Positions 17,377 through 26,366 are shown, numbered from the stretch's first letter. The stretch is 64,000 nucleotides of DNA from an uncultured Pelagibacteraceae bacterium (GCA_902629285.1 CACOQN010000004.1:1-64000); one strand, 5' to 3'. Numbers and translations: made by a program. Notes: a model not told the origin generated them from the sequence alone.

Positions 17377-18123
17377 TCATATTAGATAATCATATAAAAG
17401 CTTTGAGCTTGTTATAAAAATTAGAGCATATATAAAATTATAAAATAATTTTTCTTCAATAATTTTAAGTAATTTATATCCAATCAATATCCCTAATAAC
17501 GCAACAGGAAATAAAATTGCCGAATGCTTAAAAGACTCAAGATTGATCATTGATAAATTAATATACAAGGGGAGTTTAATTAAATTTATACAAGTGAAAA
17601 AAAATATTCTTGTACCAACATAGATTTCTTTTTTCATTCTGAGAGGTAATAAATAAAGACTTACCGGAGTTCCACCGGCATGAACACAAAAACTTGTAAA
17701 CCCTGCTACTACAGAACAAACACCACCTTTGAAAAAGTTTTTCTCTGATTTTTTTTCTTTATTTTTTTTTAAAAAAAAATAATGACCTGCGAATAAGAAT
17801 CCCATTACTCCAATTATAAATTTTAATAATTCCTCTGAAAAATATGAAAATGTTAAGGACCCTATAATTATACCAGTTGCAGCAAAAGGAACCATTAATT
17901 TTAAAGTTCCTAAATCAAATTCTTTTCTATATTTATAAATAGCAATAAAATCTGAAAATATTAAAATCGGTAAAATAATTCCTAAAGCTTGATTTAACGG
18001 CATCACTAATGTCATTAAAGGAACAGATATCAAAGTCATAGAACCCCCTAATCCTGACTTTGCAATTCCATATAGAATTATGGCTGGAACAACCGTGAAA
18101 AAAAATAATAAGTTTATTTCCAT
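17377..18123 (-). CDS. TauE/SafE-family membrane transporter
   Basis: 248 aa, about eight membrane helices in two repeats. The family motif GLGGSMTLISVPLM is in the first and FTSFCVHAGGTPVSLYLLP in the second. The family exports sulfite, sulfoacetate or related organic anions, or takes up compounds; the substrate is not evident. It is a second, divergent member besides 61979-62725. The next gene upstream on the same strand is a 54-aa membrane protein. Confidence 0.85.
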   Translation of the reverse strand: MEINLLFFFTVVPAIILYGIAKSGLGGSMTLISVPLMTLVMPLNQALGIILPILIFSDFIAIYKYRKEFDLGTLKLMVPFAATGIIIGSLTFSYFSEELLKFIIGVMGFLFAGHYFFLKKNKEKKSEKNFFKGGVCSVVAGFTSFCVHAGGTPVSLYLLPLRMKKEIYVGTRIFFFTCINLIKLPLYINLSMINLESFKHSAILFPVALLGILIGYKLLKIIEEKLFYNFIYALIFITSSKLLYDYLI

Positions 18124-18151
18124 TTATTTAATGAATTTAATAATTAAGATT

Positions 18152-18316
18152 CTAGTAATTTAGGAGCAAAAGAATAAGCGCAATTAGTGCGATAATTGTA
18201 CCTACAACAATATAGTTAAGTCTAATATTGAATTTTTTTTCCACAAACTCAGTAATATTTTCCCAAAATAAAACGATTAAAAAAATGATAATTGCTGGAA
18301 GAATATATTTAATCAT
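18152..18316 (-). CDS. small two-span membrane protein (54 aa)
   Basis: Below the ORF-track cut-off. Reading the minus strand from ATG 18316 gives two hydrophobic helices (about 4-18 and 36-52) joined by a charged loop ENITEFVEKKFNIRLN; it ends in TAG at 18152. Its ATG lies 3 nt after the stop of the ScfR-like gene, so it is probably co-transcribed with that regulator. No family recognised. Confidence 0.55.
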   Translation of the reverse strand: MIKYILPAIIIFLIVLFWENITEFVEKKFNIRLNYIVVGTIIALIALILLLLNY

Positions 18317-18319
18317 TAT

Positions 18320-20014
18320 TTAATTATTATCGTTAACATACACAGACACTCCTCTTGTATTAATATCTACATCAAATTTCTTATGTAATGGCGGAAATGC
18401 TCTTTGAGAACAATCTAACCTGTCACACGTTCTACAAGATACTCCAATTGGAATTTCAGTTTTTTTATCTGAAATATCAAGGTTTTCTGTATATACAAAC
18501 TCTTTAGCATATTTAGCTTCACATCCAAGACCAATAGACAAAATACTTTTTGATTGACCATACCTGCCAACACCTTTTTCAACAGTTCTGGCAATACAGA
18601 CATATTTTTCACCATTTGTCATTTTACTTACAGCAGCTTGAATAACGCCAGGTCTTGTAAACGCAGAATAAACATTCCATCTAGGACATGCACCTCCATA
18701 ACGGGGAATTTCAATTCCAGATAAAGAAAATCTCTTCGATATGTTGCCTGCAATGTCTGTTCTTAGCATATGGAATGGTATTCCTGGTAATTTAGGATCT
18801 TGTAAACACGTAACTCTATGAGCTACCTGTTCAAATGATGTAGCAAATGTATTCTGCAAAAGCTCTAAATCATATTTTAATTTTTTACATTCATTGTGAA
18901 AAAGTTTATATGGCATCAAAATTGCTGCTCCACAATAATTCAAAAGTGCTACTTGAGTTAATCGCTTTGATTCATCTGATGGAAATTTAAAATTTGATAA
19001 ATATTCTGCAATTATATCTATTGCTCCTTCTTGTGCAATTTGGGCGGCTGCATGTAATTTTTTTGTTTCTAATGAATTGTAATCGCTCAAAAGGAGTTCC
19101 TTTTTTGTCTCACTAAATATCTTTGAAAATGGTTTTCCTTCTTCTGGGATTACATCTTTTACAATTATCGAATGTTCTTTTTTTAAATAATCACAAAGAG
19201 CAATGTATCTTGTTCTATTATTTTTCTGAACTTTATCAAATATACTATTTGCAAATTCTTCTAATCTTGGAAAATAATTTTTATTTTCTTGAAGAAAATC
19301 TGAAATTACCTCTCCAGGAAAAGCTGCCTTCCTACTATCAATTATTTTACCTGAAATATTTTCAACCTTATTAACTATTTCGTGATCTTTTTGTTTAAAG
19401 TTATCTCCTAATTTTATTAATGCTCTTGCTATTTTTGGGTTTGTGCTGACAAGGTCTTTTACTTCAGGTCCAAGTATATCTAAATCTTCGAATAACTGGT
19501 CATCTAAAAGCTCAGAAATATTATTTTCTAAGTTTATATCGCTTTTACTTGTTAAGTCTGATAAATCTACTCTTAATTCTTTGCTTATTTTGATTAATAA
19601 ATCCCCATCTATTTTTCGTTTTCCTCCTTCTATTAAATTTAAATATGTAGGAGATATACCTATTTGTTCTGAAAATTTATTTGCCTGTAAACCTAATTGT
19701 CTTCTAAACGCCTTTATTTTTGGTCCAATTTTTAAATCTAATTTATTTAAATTTTTACCTTTAGAAAATTTTGATATTGCTTTTTTTGAATTATTTAAAT
19801 CAATAAATTTATCCGTTTTTAAGTCTGATATCTCGATTCTTAGTTCTTGACAAATTTTTAATAATAAATCAGCATCAATTTTTCGTTTTCCACTTTCAAT
19901 TAGATTTAAATAACTTGGAGAAATTTGTAATTGCTCAGCTAACTTATTAGCTTGAAGCCCAAGTTGTTTTCTAAACTTTTTTATATTTGCTCCGATATGG
20001 CTATTAATCTGCAT
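18320..20014 (-). CDS. ScfR/PccR/RamB-family regulator with tandem HTH domains
   Basis: 564 aa. Two XRE-type helix-turn-helix domains lie at about 9-65 and 97-154. By hand 37 of 51 aligned positions are identical between them, including the recognition-helix part. The C-terminal domain has the DUF2083 cysteine pattern CRTCDRLDCSQRAFPP and the GGACPRWN region. Usual members are ~470 aa with one HTH, so ~90 residues are an internal duplication. RamB, PccR and ScfR relatives control acetate or propionate and glyoxylate genes in response to acyl-CoA. It is divergent from aceA, with a repeat array between them, so it is very likely the regulator of isocitrate lyase and of itself. Confidence 0.9.
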   Translation of the reverse strand: MQINSHIGANIKKFRKQLGLQANKLAEQLQISPSYLNLIESGKRKIDADLLLKICQELRIEISDLKTDKFIDLNNSKKAISKFSKGKNLNKLDLKIGPKIKAFRRQLGLQANKFSEQIGISPTYLNLIEGGKRKIDGDLLIKISKELRVDLSDLTSKSDINLENNISELLDDQLFEDLDILGPEVKDLVSTNPKIARALIKLGDNFKQKDHEIVNKVENISGKIIDSRKAAFPGEVISDFLQENKNYFPRLEEFANSIFDKVQKNNRTRYIALCDYLKKEHSIIVKDVIPEEGKPFSKIFSETKKELLLSDYNSLETKKLHAAAQIAQEGAIDIIAEYLSNFKFPSDESKRLTQVALLNYCGAAILMPYKLFHNECKKLKYDLELLQNTFATSFEQVAHRVTCLQDPKLPGIPFHMLRTDIAGNISKRFSLSGIEIPRYGGACPRWNVYSAFTRPGVIQAAVSKMTNGEKYVCIARTVEKGVGRYGQSKSILSIGLGCEAKYAKEFVYTENLDISDKKTEIPIGVSCRTCDRLDCSQRAFPPLHKKFDVDINTRGVSVYVNDNN

Positions 20015-20024
20015 AATTTAAAAA

Positions 20025-20118
20025 ATTTGTAAATTTTGTAAATTTTAATTTACAAAAAATTAACTAAATTTACAAGTAAAATTGAGGTTTTTTGTAGATT
20101 TTGTAAATCTTGTAAATT
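20025..20118. promoter_or_regulatory. array of TTTGTAAA operator-like repeats
   Basis: At least seven copies of a TTTGTAAAT-type element between the divergent regulator and aceA: two direct copies about 10 nt apart (20026-20045), two inverted copies (20047-20056 and 20066-20076) and three near-copies at 10-nt steps (20091-20117). RamB and PccR are known to bind TTTGCAAA-like sites; these differ by C to T. A TATAAA at 20118-20123 could be the aceA-side -10 box, making the last cluster overlap the promoter. Binding is inferred. Confidence 0.7.
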
Positions 20119-20129
20119 ATAAAATAAAC

Positions 20130-20291
20130 ATGAATACAAAACTTAAAAATACAGAAAATGAAGCTCAAATCATCAAAAAAGAAGATTTAGATCATCATAA
20201 TAGTAGAGGTATCTATATGAGAGATGATCATTGTGATTGGGGATCTAGTGGAATGAATGATCTTATCGAAAAGTCTAACGATAATAATTAA
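20130..20291 (+). CDS. hypothetical 53-aa protein upstream of aceA
   Basis: The ORF track starts at a TTG (20082) inside the operator array; ATG 20130 is more plausible and gives MNTKLKNTENEAQIIKKEDL then a His/Asp-rich part (HHNSRGIYMRDDHCDWG). It is hydrophilic and acidic. There is no Shine-Dalgarno, and a candidate -10 box lies only 7 nt before the ATG, so it would be leaderless if translated. It might be a leader peptide or untranslated leader of aceA, 49 nt downstream. Confidence 0.4.
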   Translation: MNTKLKNTENEAQIIKKEDLDHHNSRGIYMRDDHCDWGSSGMNDLIEKSNDNN

Positions 20292-20340
20292 TTCCCACCA
20301 CTAAAGTCATTTTTCATAAAATTAAAAAAAGGATTACATA

Positions 20341-21615
20341 ATGAGTGCTGAAAATATCTCATACGATTTAAAAAGATTTGCAGGAATAAAAAGAGACTAT
20401 ACACCTGAAGAAGTAGAGAGATTAAAAGGTTCTATAAAAATAGAACACTCTTTATGTAAATTACAATCACAAAAATTATGGAAATTATTAAATACTGAAA
20501 ATTATATAAATACTCTTGGATCATTATCGGGCAATCAGGCTGTTCAACATGCTAAAGCTGGTTTAAAAGCAATATATTTAAGTGGATGGCAAGTTGCAGC
20601 TGACGCAAATACAGCTGGAGAAATGTATCCTGATCAATCATTATATCCTTATGATAGTGCACCTAAATTAGTTGAAACAATGAATAACTCGTTAGTTAGA
20701 GCTGATCAAATTCAACACATGGAAATTCAAGATGGTGAAATGAATAAAGAAAATAAAGTTGACTATATGCTACCAATAATTGCAGATGGTGAAGCAGGTT
20801 TTGGTGGACCACTAAATGTCTTTGAATTAACTAAAAAATTTATTCGAGCAGGAGCTGCTGGTGTTCATTTTGAAGATCAATTAGCAAGTGAGAAGAAATG
20901 TGGCCACATGGGAGGCAAAGTTTTAGTACCAACTGGAACAATGGTGAAAAATTTAAAAGCTGCAAGACTAGCTGCTGATATAGCTGAAGTTCCATTAATA
21001 ATACTAGCAAGAACAGATGCTAATGCAGCAAAATTGATTACAAATGATTTTGATAAAAATGACAAACCATTTCTAACTGGTGAAAGATCTCCAGAGGGTT
21101 TCTTTTATGTTAAAGATGGAATTGAACAAGCAATATCTAGAGGTTTAGCTTATGCACCCTATGCAGACTTAATTTGGTGTGAAACAGCTACTCCTAATCT
21201 AGCTGAAGCTAAAAAATTCGCTGATGCTATACACGAAAAATTCCCTGGAAAACTTTTAGCTTATAATTGTTCCCCTTCTTTCAATTGGAAAAAACATTTA
21301 AACGATGACGAAATAGCATCTTTTCAGCAAGAGATTGCAAAAATGGGTTATAAATTTCAATTTATTACGCTAGCAGGATTTCACACTCAAAATATTGCTA
21401 TTTTTGAACTTGCCGAAAAATATAAAAAAGAAGGTATGGCAGCATATTCTAGAATTCAACAACAAGAATTTTCTAGAGAAAAAGACGGTTATACAAGTGT
21501 TAAACACCAAAGGGAAGTTGGTACATCATATTTTGATGCTGTATCAAACACTATTAGCAGTGGACAAAGTTCTACCACTGCAATGTCAGGTTCAACAGAG
21601 TCAGAACAATTTTAA
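20341..21615 (+). CDS. aceA: isocitrate lyase
   Basis: 424 aa, the length of bacterial isocitrate lyases. The active-site loop [14 protein letters not shown] has catalytic Cys187; GWQVAADAN and IIARTDAN-like [10 protein letters not shown] metal/substrate motifs are present. It splits isocitrate to glyoxylate and succinate, the first step of the glyoxylate shunt, in the cytoplasm. Malate synthase is not in the window. A GGA Shine-Dalgarno lies about 10 nt before the ATG. Control by the divergent ScfR-like regulator is likely. A terminator follows. Confidence 0.97.
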   Translation: MSAENISYDLKRFAGIKRDYTPEEVERLKGSIKIEHSLCKLQSQKLWKLLNTENYINTLGSLSGNQAVQHAKAGLKAIYLSGWQVAADANTAGEMYPDQSLYPYDSAPKLVETMNNSLVRADQIQHMEIQDGEMNKENKVDYMLPIIADGEAGFGGPLNVFELTKKFIRAGAAGVHFEDQLASEKKCGHMGGKVLVPTGTMVKNLKAARLAADIAEVPLIILARTDANAAKLITNDFDKNDKPFLTGERSPEGFFYVKDGIEQAISRGLAYAPYADLIWCETATPNLAEAKKFADAIHEKFPGKLLAYNCSPSFNWKKHLNDDEIASFQQEIAKMGYKFQFITLAGFHTQNIAIFELAEKYKKEGMAAYSRIQQQEFSREKDGYTSVKHQREVGTSYFDAVSNTISSGQSSTTAMSGSTESEQF

Positions 21616-21640
21616 AAAATATATCCCTCTCCATTTTTTA

Positions 21641-21665
21641 TAGCCCTTAATTGGGCTATTTTTTC
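21641..21665 (+). terminator. intrinsic terminator after aceA
   Basis: TAGCCC-TTAATT-GGGCTA hairpin followed by a run of T residues, 25 nt after the aceA stop and directly before the convergent permease stop. The A-rich left flank is weaker, so it acts mainly for aceA. Confidence 0.85.
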
Positions 21666-21667
21666 AA

Positions 21668-22435
21668 TTAAGCTTTAATATTATAACCTCTTTTAAGAAG
21701 ATTGGTCACAAGCAGAATGCAAATTACTAGAAATGACAACATTAACCCTACACTTATCCATATGTTAAAATCTGAAACTCCATAAAATGCATATCTCAGC
21801 CCATTAATTAAATAAACCACAGGATTAAAATAAGTAACAATTTGCCAAAACTCAGGCAACATATCTAGTGAATATAAACTACCACCCAAAAATACCATCG
21901 GTGTTATTACTAAAGAGGGAATTATTGACATTTGCTCAAAATTTGAGCTCATTAAACCTATTAAGAAACCAAATAAAGCAAAAGTAAAAGACACTAGAAC
22001 TAATAAAAAGATCATTAAGATTGGATATTTTACCTCTACTTCTACAAAAAATGTTGCTGTTACAAAAATCATAGCTCCAACTATTAATGTCTTAGTAGCT
22101 CCAGCACCAACAAACGCCAGCACAATTTCTAATGTTGAAATTGGAGCTGCAAGAATTTCATATACAGTTCCATTAAATTTAGGAAAAAAAATTCCAAATG
22201 AAGTATTACTAATTGATTGTGTTAACAATGTAAGCATTAATAATCCTGGAACAATATATGAGCCATAACTGATCCCATCTATTTTTTGTACATAACCTCC
22301 AATTACTGATCCAAATACTATGAAATAAAGAGAAGTAGATAAAACAGGAGATAACAAAGACTGAGCTAAAGTTCTTCTGAAACGATCCATTTCATGAAGA
22401 TAAATTGCTTTTAACGCATGATAATTAAATTTCAT
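21668..22435 (-). CDS. yadH: ABC-2 type permease, YadH-like
   Basis: 255 aa with six membrane helices. The ABC-2 signature appears as FGSVIGGYV near the start and [16 protein letters not shown] in the second half. It forms the membrane part of an exporter with the upstream ATPase (11-nt overlap). E. coli yadG-yadH has the same arrangement; the substrate is unknown. The start region [20 protein letters not shown] is typical for YadH. Confidence 0.88.
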   Translation of the reverse strand: MKFNYHALKAIYLHEMDRFRRTLAQSLLSPVLSTSLYFIVFGSVIGGYVQKIDGISYGSYIVPGLLMLTLLTQSISNTSFGIFFPKFNGTVYEILAAPISTLEIVLAFVGAGATKTLIVGAMIFVTATFFVEVEVKYPILMIFLLVLVSFTFALFGFLIGLMSSNFEQMSIIPSLVITPMVFLGGSLYSLDMLPEFWQIVTYFNPVVYLINGLRYAFYGVSDFNIWISVGLMLSFLVICILLVTNLLKRGYNIKA

Positions 22436-23360
22436 TATTTTCCTTTACCAATGTAACAAAAATTTTCTCTAAATTACTTTGTTCTGTTTTTAAATCTCTT
22501 AATTTTAAGCCAGCATCTTTTATATCTTGCAAAAGATTAGTTATTCCTGTTTGTTTTTCTCTTAAATCATATTTATAATTAAGTGAAATATTATTGTCTC
22601 CAAGGGTTAATTTGTATTTACTTAATTCATTAGGAATATTTTTAATTTCTTCTTGTAATTCTACAGTTAATGTTTTGTTCCCCATTTTTTTTAATAATTC
22701 TTTTTTTTGTTCTACAATTATAAGTTCACCTTGATTTATAACTCCTACTCTATCTGCAATTGCCTCAGCTTCCTCAATATAATGGGTAGTTAAAATAATC
22801 GTAACACCTGTTTCTCTTAAATCCTCAACTACTTTCCACATTTCTTTTCTTAATTCAACATCCACCCCTGCTGTTGGTTCGTCTAGGAACAGAATAGAGG
22901 GCTCATGTGATAATGCTTTTGCAATAAGCACCCTTCTTTTCATACCGCCAGATAATTGTCTTAATCCTAAATCTTTTTTATCCCAAAGGCTTAACTGTTT
23001 TAAAACCTTTTCAATATACAATGGATCAGGTTTTTTACCGTAAAGACCTCTGGAATAAGAAACATTATTAAATACTGTTTCAAATTGTTCCAAAGTTAGT
23101 TCTTGTGGCACTAAACCTATTCTTGATCGCGTTTCTCTGTAATCCTTGATGATATCAAAATTTTCAACTGAAACTTTTCCTGATGACGGCTTTACAATTC
23201 CACAAACAATACTAATTAAAGTTGTCTTACCTGCACCATTTGGTCCAAGCATTGCAAAGATTTCACCTTTTTTTATATCTAGATTTATATTCTTTAGAGC
23301 TTCAAATCCATTATCATATATTTTAGATAAATTATTAATACTTATTTGATTATTAGACAT
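22425..23360 (-). CDS. yadG: ABC exporter ATPase, YadG-like
   Basis: 311 aa. Walker [12 protein letters not shown]-loop [11 protein letters not shown], signature [11 protein letters not shown], Walker [13 protein letters not shown] and switch His in [10 protein letters not shown] are all intact. The C-terminal ~80 residues are the extra domain of drug-exporter-type ATPases. It is the first gene of a two-gene operon with the permease. 71 nt separate its start from the divergent thioredoxin-like gene. Confidence 0.92.
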   Translation of the reverse strand: MSNNQISINNLSKIYDNGFEALKNINLDIKKGEIFAMLGPNGAGKTTLISIVCGIVKPSSGKVSVENFDIIKDYRETRSRIGLVPQELTLEQFETVFNNVSYSRGLYGKKPDPLYIEKVLKQLSLWDKKDLGLRQLSGGMKRRVLIAKALSHEPSILFLDEPTAGVDVELRKEMWKVVEDLRETGVTIILTTHYIEEAEAIADRVGVINQGELIIVEQKKELLKKMGNKTLTVELQEEIKNIPNELSKYKLTLGDNNISLNYKYDLREKQTGITNLLQDIKDAGLKLRDLKTEQSNLEKIFVTLVKENNEI

Positions 23361-23431
23361 TATAGATACATCGTATATAGAGACAATTTAGTAGATTACA
23401 ATGTATATAAATTAACGTTAAATACAAAAAT

Positions 23432-23806
23432 ATGAAAAAAATTCTAACTTTAGTTTTTTGTATTTTTGCTTTTAGTTTAAATGTAGTAGCAAAAGAAACG
23501 ACTTATAATAAAGCAGATTTTGATAAAGCATTGTCAGAGGGTAAGGTAGTAATTGTAAGTTCGTGGATAAAATATTGCACATCATGCGCAAGTCAGATGA
23601 AAGTTCTTAATAAAGCTGTTAATGAATTTGATAATATTGAATATTTCGCATTTGAAGTAACTAATAAAGAGATAGCAAATTCATTTAATGTGCAATACCA
23701 GACAACTCTTTTAATTTTTAAAGAAGGTAATGAAGTTTATAGAAGCATTGGTGAAACTTCAAAAGATCTCATTTATAAAGCTATAAAATCTTCTCTAAAG
23801 TCTTAA
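23432..23806 (+). CDS. periplasmic thioredoxin-fold protein with CTSC motif
   Basis: 124 aa. A signal peptide (MKKILTLVFCIFAFSLNVVA) precedes a short thioredoxin domain with Cys49-Thr-Ser-Cys52 and the cis-Pro position replaced by YQTTLLIF (Thr-Thr, no Pro). This resembles the C-terminal domain of DsbD (CVAC type) more than classical thioredoxin. It may relay or receive disulfides in the periplasm. No DsbD membrane partner is nearby. Its stop shares TTAA with the convergent thiV stop. Confidence 0.75.
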   Translation: MKKILTLVFCIFAFSLNVVAKETTYNKADFDKALSEGKVVIVSSWIKYCTSCASQMKVLNKAVNEFDNIEYFAFEVTNKEIANSFNVQYQTTLLIFKEGNEVYRSIGETSKDLIYKAIKSSLKS

Positions 23807-25242
23807 TTATTTTTTATTTTTAAAATTATTGCAGGTAAGAAAGTTGCAATGAGAAAAGATAAGAACAATAAAGACTGAGCTATAAATGGGTAAAATAATT
23901 CTTTAGAAAAAAATACTCCTACTAACAAACTTTTAGAAAAATCAGGAAATGGGAACATTAAAAATCCTGCCCCTAAACCTATTATAATTGAAATATAGGC
24001 GGTTTTTTCATCTATTTTTTTATAAAAACTGAAAAAAACAGTTATTACAAACGCACAACAAAATAAATCAGCTAATAAAAATAAATATAAAATATCAAAT
24101 CCTTTAGAAGCTATGCCAAAAGCAATTATTGATAGGAGGATTATAAAATATTTAGAAATTTTTAGATAATTTGTTTTTTTGTTTAGTTTAAAGGTTGCTT
24201 TACCATCAACAATAAACAAGCTTGAGATAGCATTTACTAAGGTATCAATAGTTGAAATTGTAAGTGATAATCCTAGCACGATAATCATTAAGGATAATAA
24301 TTCGGTTTGCTCTTTTAATAATAATGTAAAAAAACCTAAATCAGGTCTAGTGCTTGAATCTAAAGAGAATGAAACCATACCAATAAAACCCATTAAACAA
24401 ACTATTGGTACAATTATAAAAAAAGACATGATCAAACCTAATTTTAAAGTTTGATAATTTTTTGCTGCATATACTCTTTGCCAATTTCCTTGATGAAATA
24501 AATTTGTTGCTGCTACAGCTATAAAAAAGGTTAGTCCTGCGGTATAACTTGGAATATATGATAAACTTAAAAGTTGTGGATTTTTACTTTTAATAAATTC
24601 AAATGAAAAATTACTTTCAGTTGATGAACTGATTATTGAAATTAGAATTAATAATAATACTCCAATTACAATCATTTGAATATTGTCGGTAAATATTGAT
24701 GCTCTCAAACCACCATAGAGCGTATAAGTTAAAGTAGATATCAATACAACTAAAGCTGTAATCCAAAGTTCAGTTCCTGATAGATAATTAATTAGTACAG
24801 CTATTGCAGTAACCTCTGCACAAAGAAATATAAACATATAAAATATTGTCATTAAGAGAACTAATTTAAATAAGCTTTTGCCAAACTTTTTTCTCATATA
24901 TTCAATTAATGATGAACCTTTAGGAAAATCACTTCTTATTTTCTTTCCCAAATAAATTAAGAATATCATTGGAAAAGCTGTTCCTAATGCATAACCAATT
25001 ACTGCACCTATTCCTCCCCAAGTAGCTGCAGCAACTGGACCAAAAAGGATCCAAGCACCTAAAGCTGAAGCAACTAGACTTGTAGTCAAAGAAAATAATT
25101 TTATATTTCTGTTCGCGGTGAGATAATTGTTTATCCCTGGAAATTTTTTTGAATGATAAAGCCCTAGTACTGCAAATATAAAACTTATTAAAATTAATAA
25201 TGTTAAAGATGTTGATTGATTTAAAAAGAATGTTTTTTCCAT
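23803..25242 (-). CDS. thiV: sodium:solute symporter, probable thiamin-pyrimidine (HMP) importer ThiV
   Basis: 479 aa, about 13 membrane helices of the SSS/LeuT-fold family; YTLYGGLRASIFTDNIQ is the typical family stretch. A TPP riboswitch occupies its leader, so its substrate is part of thiamin metabolism. In SAR11 bacteria a symporter with this arrangement (ThiV) was proposed to import 4-amino-5-hydroxymethyl-2-methylpyrimidine, which those cells cannot make. Family membership and riboswitch are seen directly; HMP as substrate is inferred from that published SAR11 case. Confidence 0.85.
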   Translation of the reverse strand: MEKTFFLNQSTSLTLLILISFIFAVLGLYHSKKFPGINNYLTANRNIKLFSLTTSLVASALGAWILFGPVAAATWGGIGAVIGYALGTAFPMIFLIYLGKKIRSDFPKGSSLIEYMRKKFGKSLFKLVLLMTIFYMFIFLCAEVTAIAVLINYLSGTELWITALVVLISTLTYTLYGGLRASIFTDNIQMIVIGVLLLILISIISSSTESNFSFEFIKSKNPQLLSLSYIPSYTAGLTFFIAVAATNLFHQGNWQRVYAAKNYQTLKLGLIMSFFIIVPIVCLMGFIGMVSFSLDSSTRPDLGFFTLLLKEQTELLSLMIIVLGLSLTISTIDTLVNAISSLFIVDGKATFKLNKKTNYLKISKYFIILLSIIAFGIASKGFDILYLFLLADLFCCAFVITVFFSFYKKIDEKTAYISIIIGLGAGFLMFPFPDFSKSLLVGVFFSKELFYPFIAQSLLFLSFLIATFLPAIILKIKNN

Positions 25243-25246
25243 TTTA

Positions 25247-25312
25247 TCCCTTTCTGAATTACCGGACAGGTTCTTTGGGTATAATCTCAGTCTGTTAAGA
25301 CACCCCTGTAAC
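25247..25312 (-). promoter_or_regulatory. TPP (THI-box) riboswitch of thiV
   Basis: On the minus strand the conserved blocks appear in order: ACAGGGGTG, a short GTC/GAC P3 stem with a 6-nt loop, CTGAGA, ACCC, GAACCTG, GGTAATTCAG, AAAGGGA. The closing AAAGGGA lies only 4-5 nt before the thiV ATG, so the aptamer's last helix contains the Shine-Dalgarno site. Ligand binding would therefore block translation directly, with no separate expression platform. Confidence 0.92.
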
Positions 25313-25322
25313 TAACGTTTAT

Positions 25323-25328
25323 ATTATA
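25323..25328 (-). promoter_or_regulatory. candidate -10 box of the thiV riboswitch
   Basis: TATAAT on the minus strand about 12 nt upstream of the first conserved aptamer base; it would start the RNA almost at the aptamer. No good -35 hexamer is visible 17 nt farther up. Confidence 0.45.
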
Positions 25329-25369
25329 TTGTTTAAAATAGCTAGTTATTTTATTTTAATATGTTTTTA

Positions 25370-25663
25370 TTATTTTTGACTTTTATGATTCATTATTTCA
25401 ATCATACATTGGGTTGCATATTGTCTCCATTCAGAAGAGTTTTTATTTTTTAAGCTATTTAAATGATCACGATTACTTTGAATATCATCTTTATGCTTTA
25501 ACTTGTCAGCTCCGTTAAGGTTTTTTTCCATTTCAGCCAAATTTGTTTCCATTGCCTTTATCCACTCGTTTCCAAGCTGAACGCATTTTTCATCATTCTT
25601 TTCATCACAAATTTGTTTAAAAAAATTAAAAATGACGTCGTCAGTATTAACTGATGTATTCAT
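25370..25663 (-). CDS. hypothetical protein (97 aa)
   Basis: No family recognised. The sequence is hydrophilic and predicted mostly helical, with three cysteines (CDEKNDEKC and QCMIEI) and many Asn and Lys residues; no signal peptide or membrane span. It starts 3 nt after the stop of the pentapeptide-repeat gene upstream, so both are on one transcript. The 127 nt between its stop and thiV hold the riboswitch and its promoter. Confidence 0.55.
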   Translation of the reverse strand: MNTSVNTDDVIFNFFKQICDEKNDEKCVQLGNEWIKAMETNLAEMEKNLNGADKLKHKDDIQSNRDHLNSLKNKNSSEWRQYATQCMIEIMNHKSQK

Positions 25664-25666
25664 TGA

Positions 25667-26176
25667 TTATTGATTACAAGTTCCAATAGATTCTGGTCCA
25701 CAAGTCTGGCCATTGGTCCATGTAGCACCAGTTAAATTAGCTCCATCAAAATTAGCATTGGTTGTGTTTGAGGATGTAAAATTAGCTTCCATTAAATTAG
25801 AGTTTTGAAAATTTGCTTCTATTAATGTTGCTCCCATAAAATCAACTCTAGTTAGGTTGGCTCCAGTAAAATTAGTTTTTTCAAAATTAGCGCCGATCGA
25901 TATTGTCTCGTAAAGATTTGCTCTAACAAATGTTGATTCAGGAAAAGTTCCAAATGATAGATTAGAATTCATCATAATGCTTTTATCAAAATTTACTTGG
26001 ATAAAACTTGCAAATGACAGATTCGAATTGGGAAGATAACTTCCTTGTAAATCTTGAGCATCGGAGAACCTACAATTAGAATAATCTACTCCATCAGTGA
26101 GTGGATCATCACATGCAGCATTTGAATTTGTAAAAAATAATAAACTTAAAAACATAATTAAGATTATTTTTTTCAT
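25667..26176 (-). CDS. secreted pentapeptide-repeat protein
   Basis: Start set at ATG 26176, which opens a signal peptide (MKKIILIMFLSLLFFTNSNA); the track's TTG at 26191 adds five residues. The mature part has about 20 A(N/D)LxxxN/F pentapeptide units, e.g. ANFTSSNTTNANFDGANLTG, which form a right-handed beta-helix. Four cysteines flank the helix. Role unknown; export to the periplasm is likely. The 190 nt upstream to the next gene are A+T-rich, with no ORF I can support. Confidence 0.85.
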   Translation of the reverse strand: MKKIILIMFLSLLFFTNSNAACDDPLTDGVDYSNCRFSDAQDLQGSYLPNSNLSFASFIQVNFDKSIMMNSNLSFGTFPESTFVRANLYETISIGANFEKTNFTGANLTRVDFMGATLIEANFQNSNLMEANFTSSNTTNANFDGANLTGATWTNGQTCGPESIGTCNQ

Positions 26177-26366
26177 ACGAAAATTTAACAAATAAATTAT
26201 GTCAAAACAATGGATGAATTAAATCATAATAAATATTATTATGTAAAATTTAAAAGTGATAATAATATATGTTATTAATTGATGATTTATATACTTTTCA
26301 AATATCTTAAAATATGACTAATACATTAATATTGTTCAAAAATTTAGGTATACTTTTTTTAAATCA

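Noticed and set aside
18415-19850. ORFs on both strands inside the ScfR-like gene
   Set aside because: They are frame shadows of a gene with strong domain evidence.
20015-20340. Glycine riboswitch in front of aceA
   Set aside because: SAR11 has glycine riboswitches, but this leader lacks the conserved aptamer blocks; it is A+T-rich repeat DNA instead.
25667-26176. Tandem DNA repeat or CRISPR-like array in the pentapeptide gene
   Set aside because: The periodicity is 15 nt, in frame and degenerate at the DNA level; it reflects the pentapeptide protein repeat.
26210-26278. 22-codon ORF in the 26.2 kb gap
   Set aside because: Too short, no Shine-Dalgarno, no recognisable sequence; chance ORF in A+T-rich DNA.
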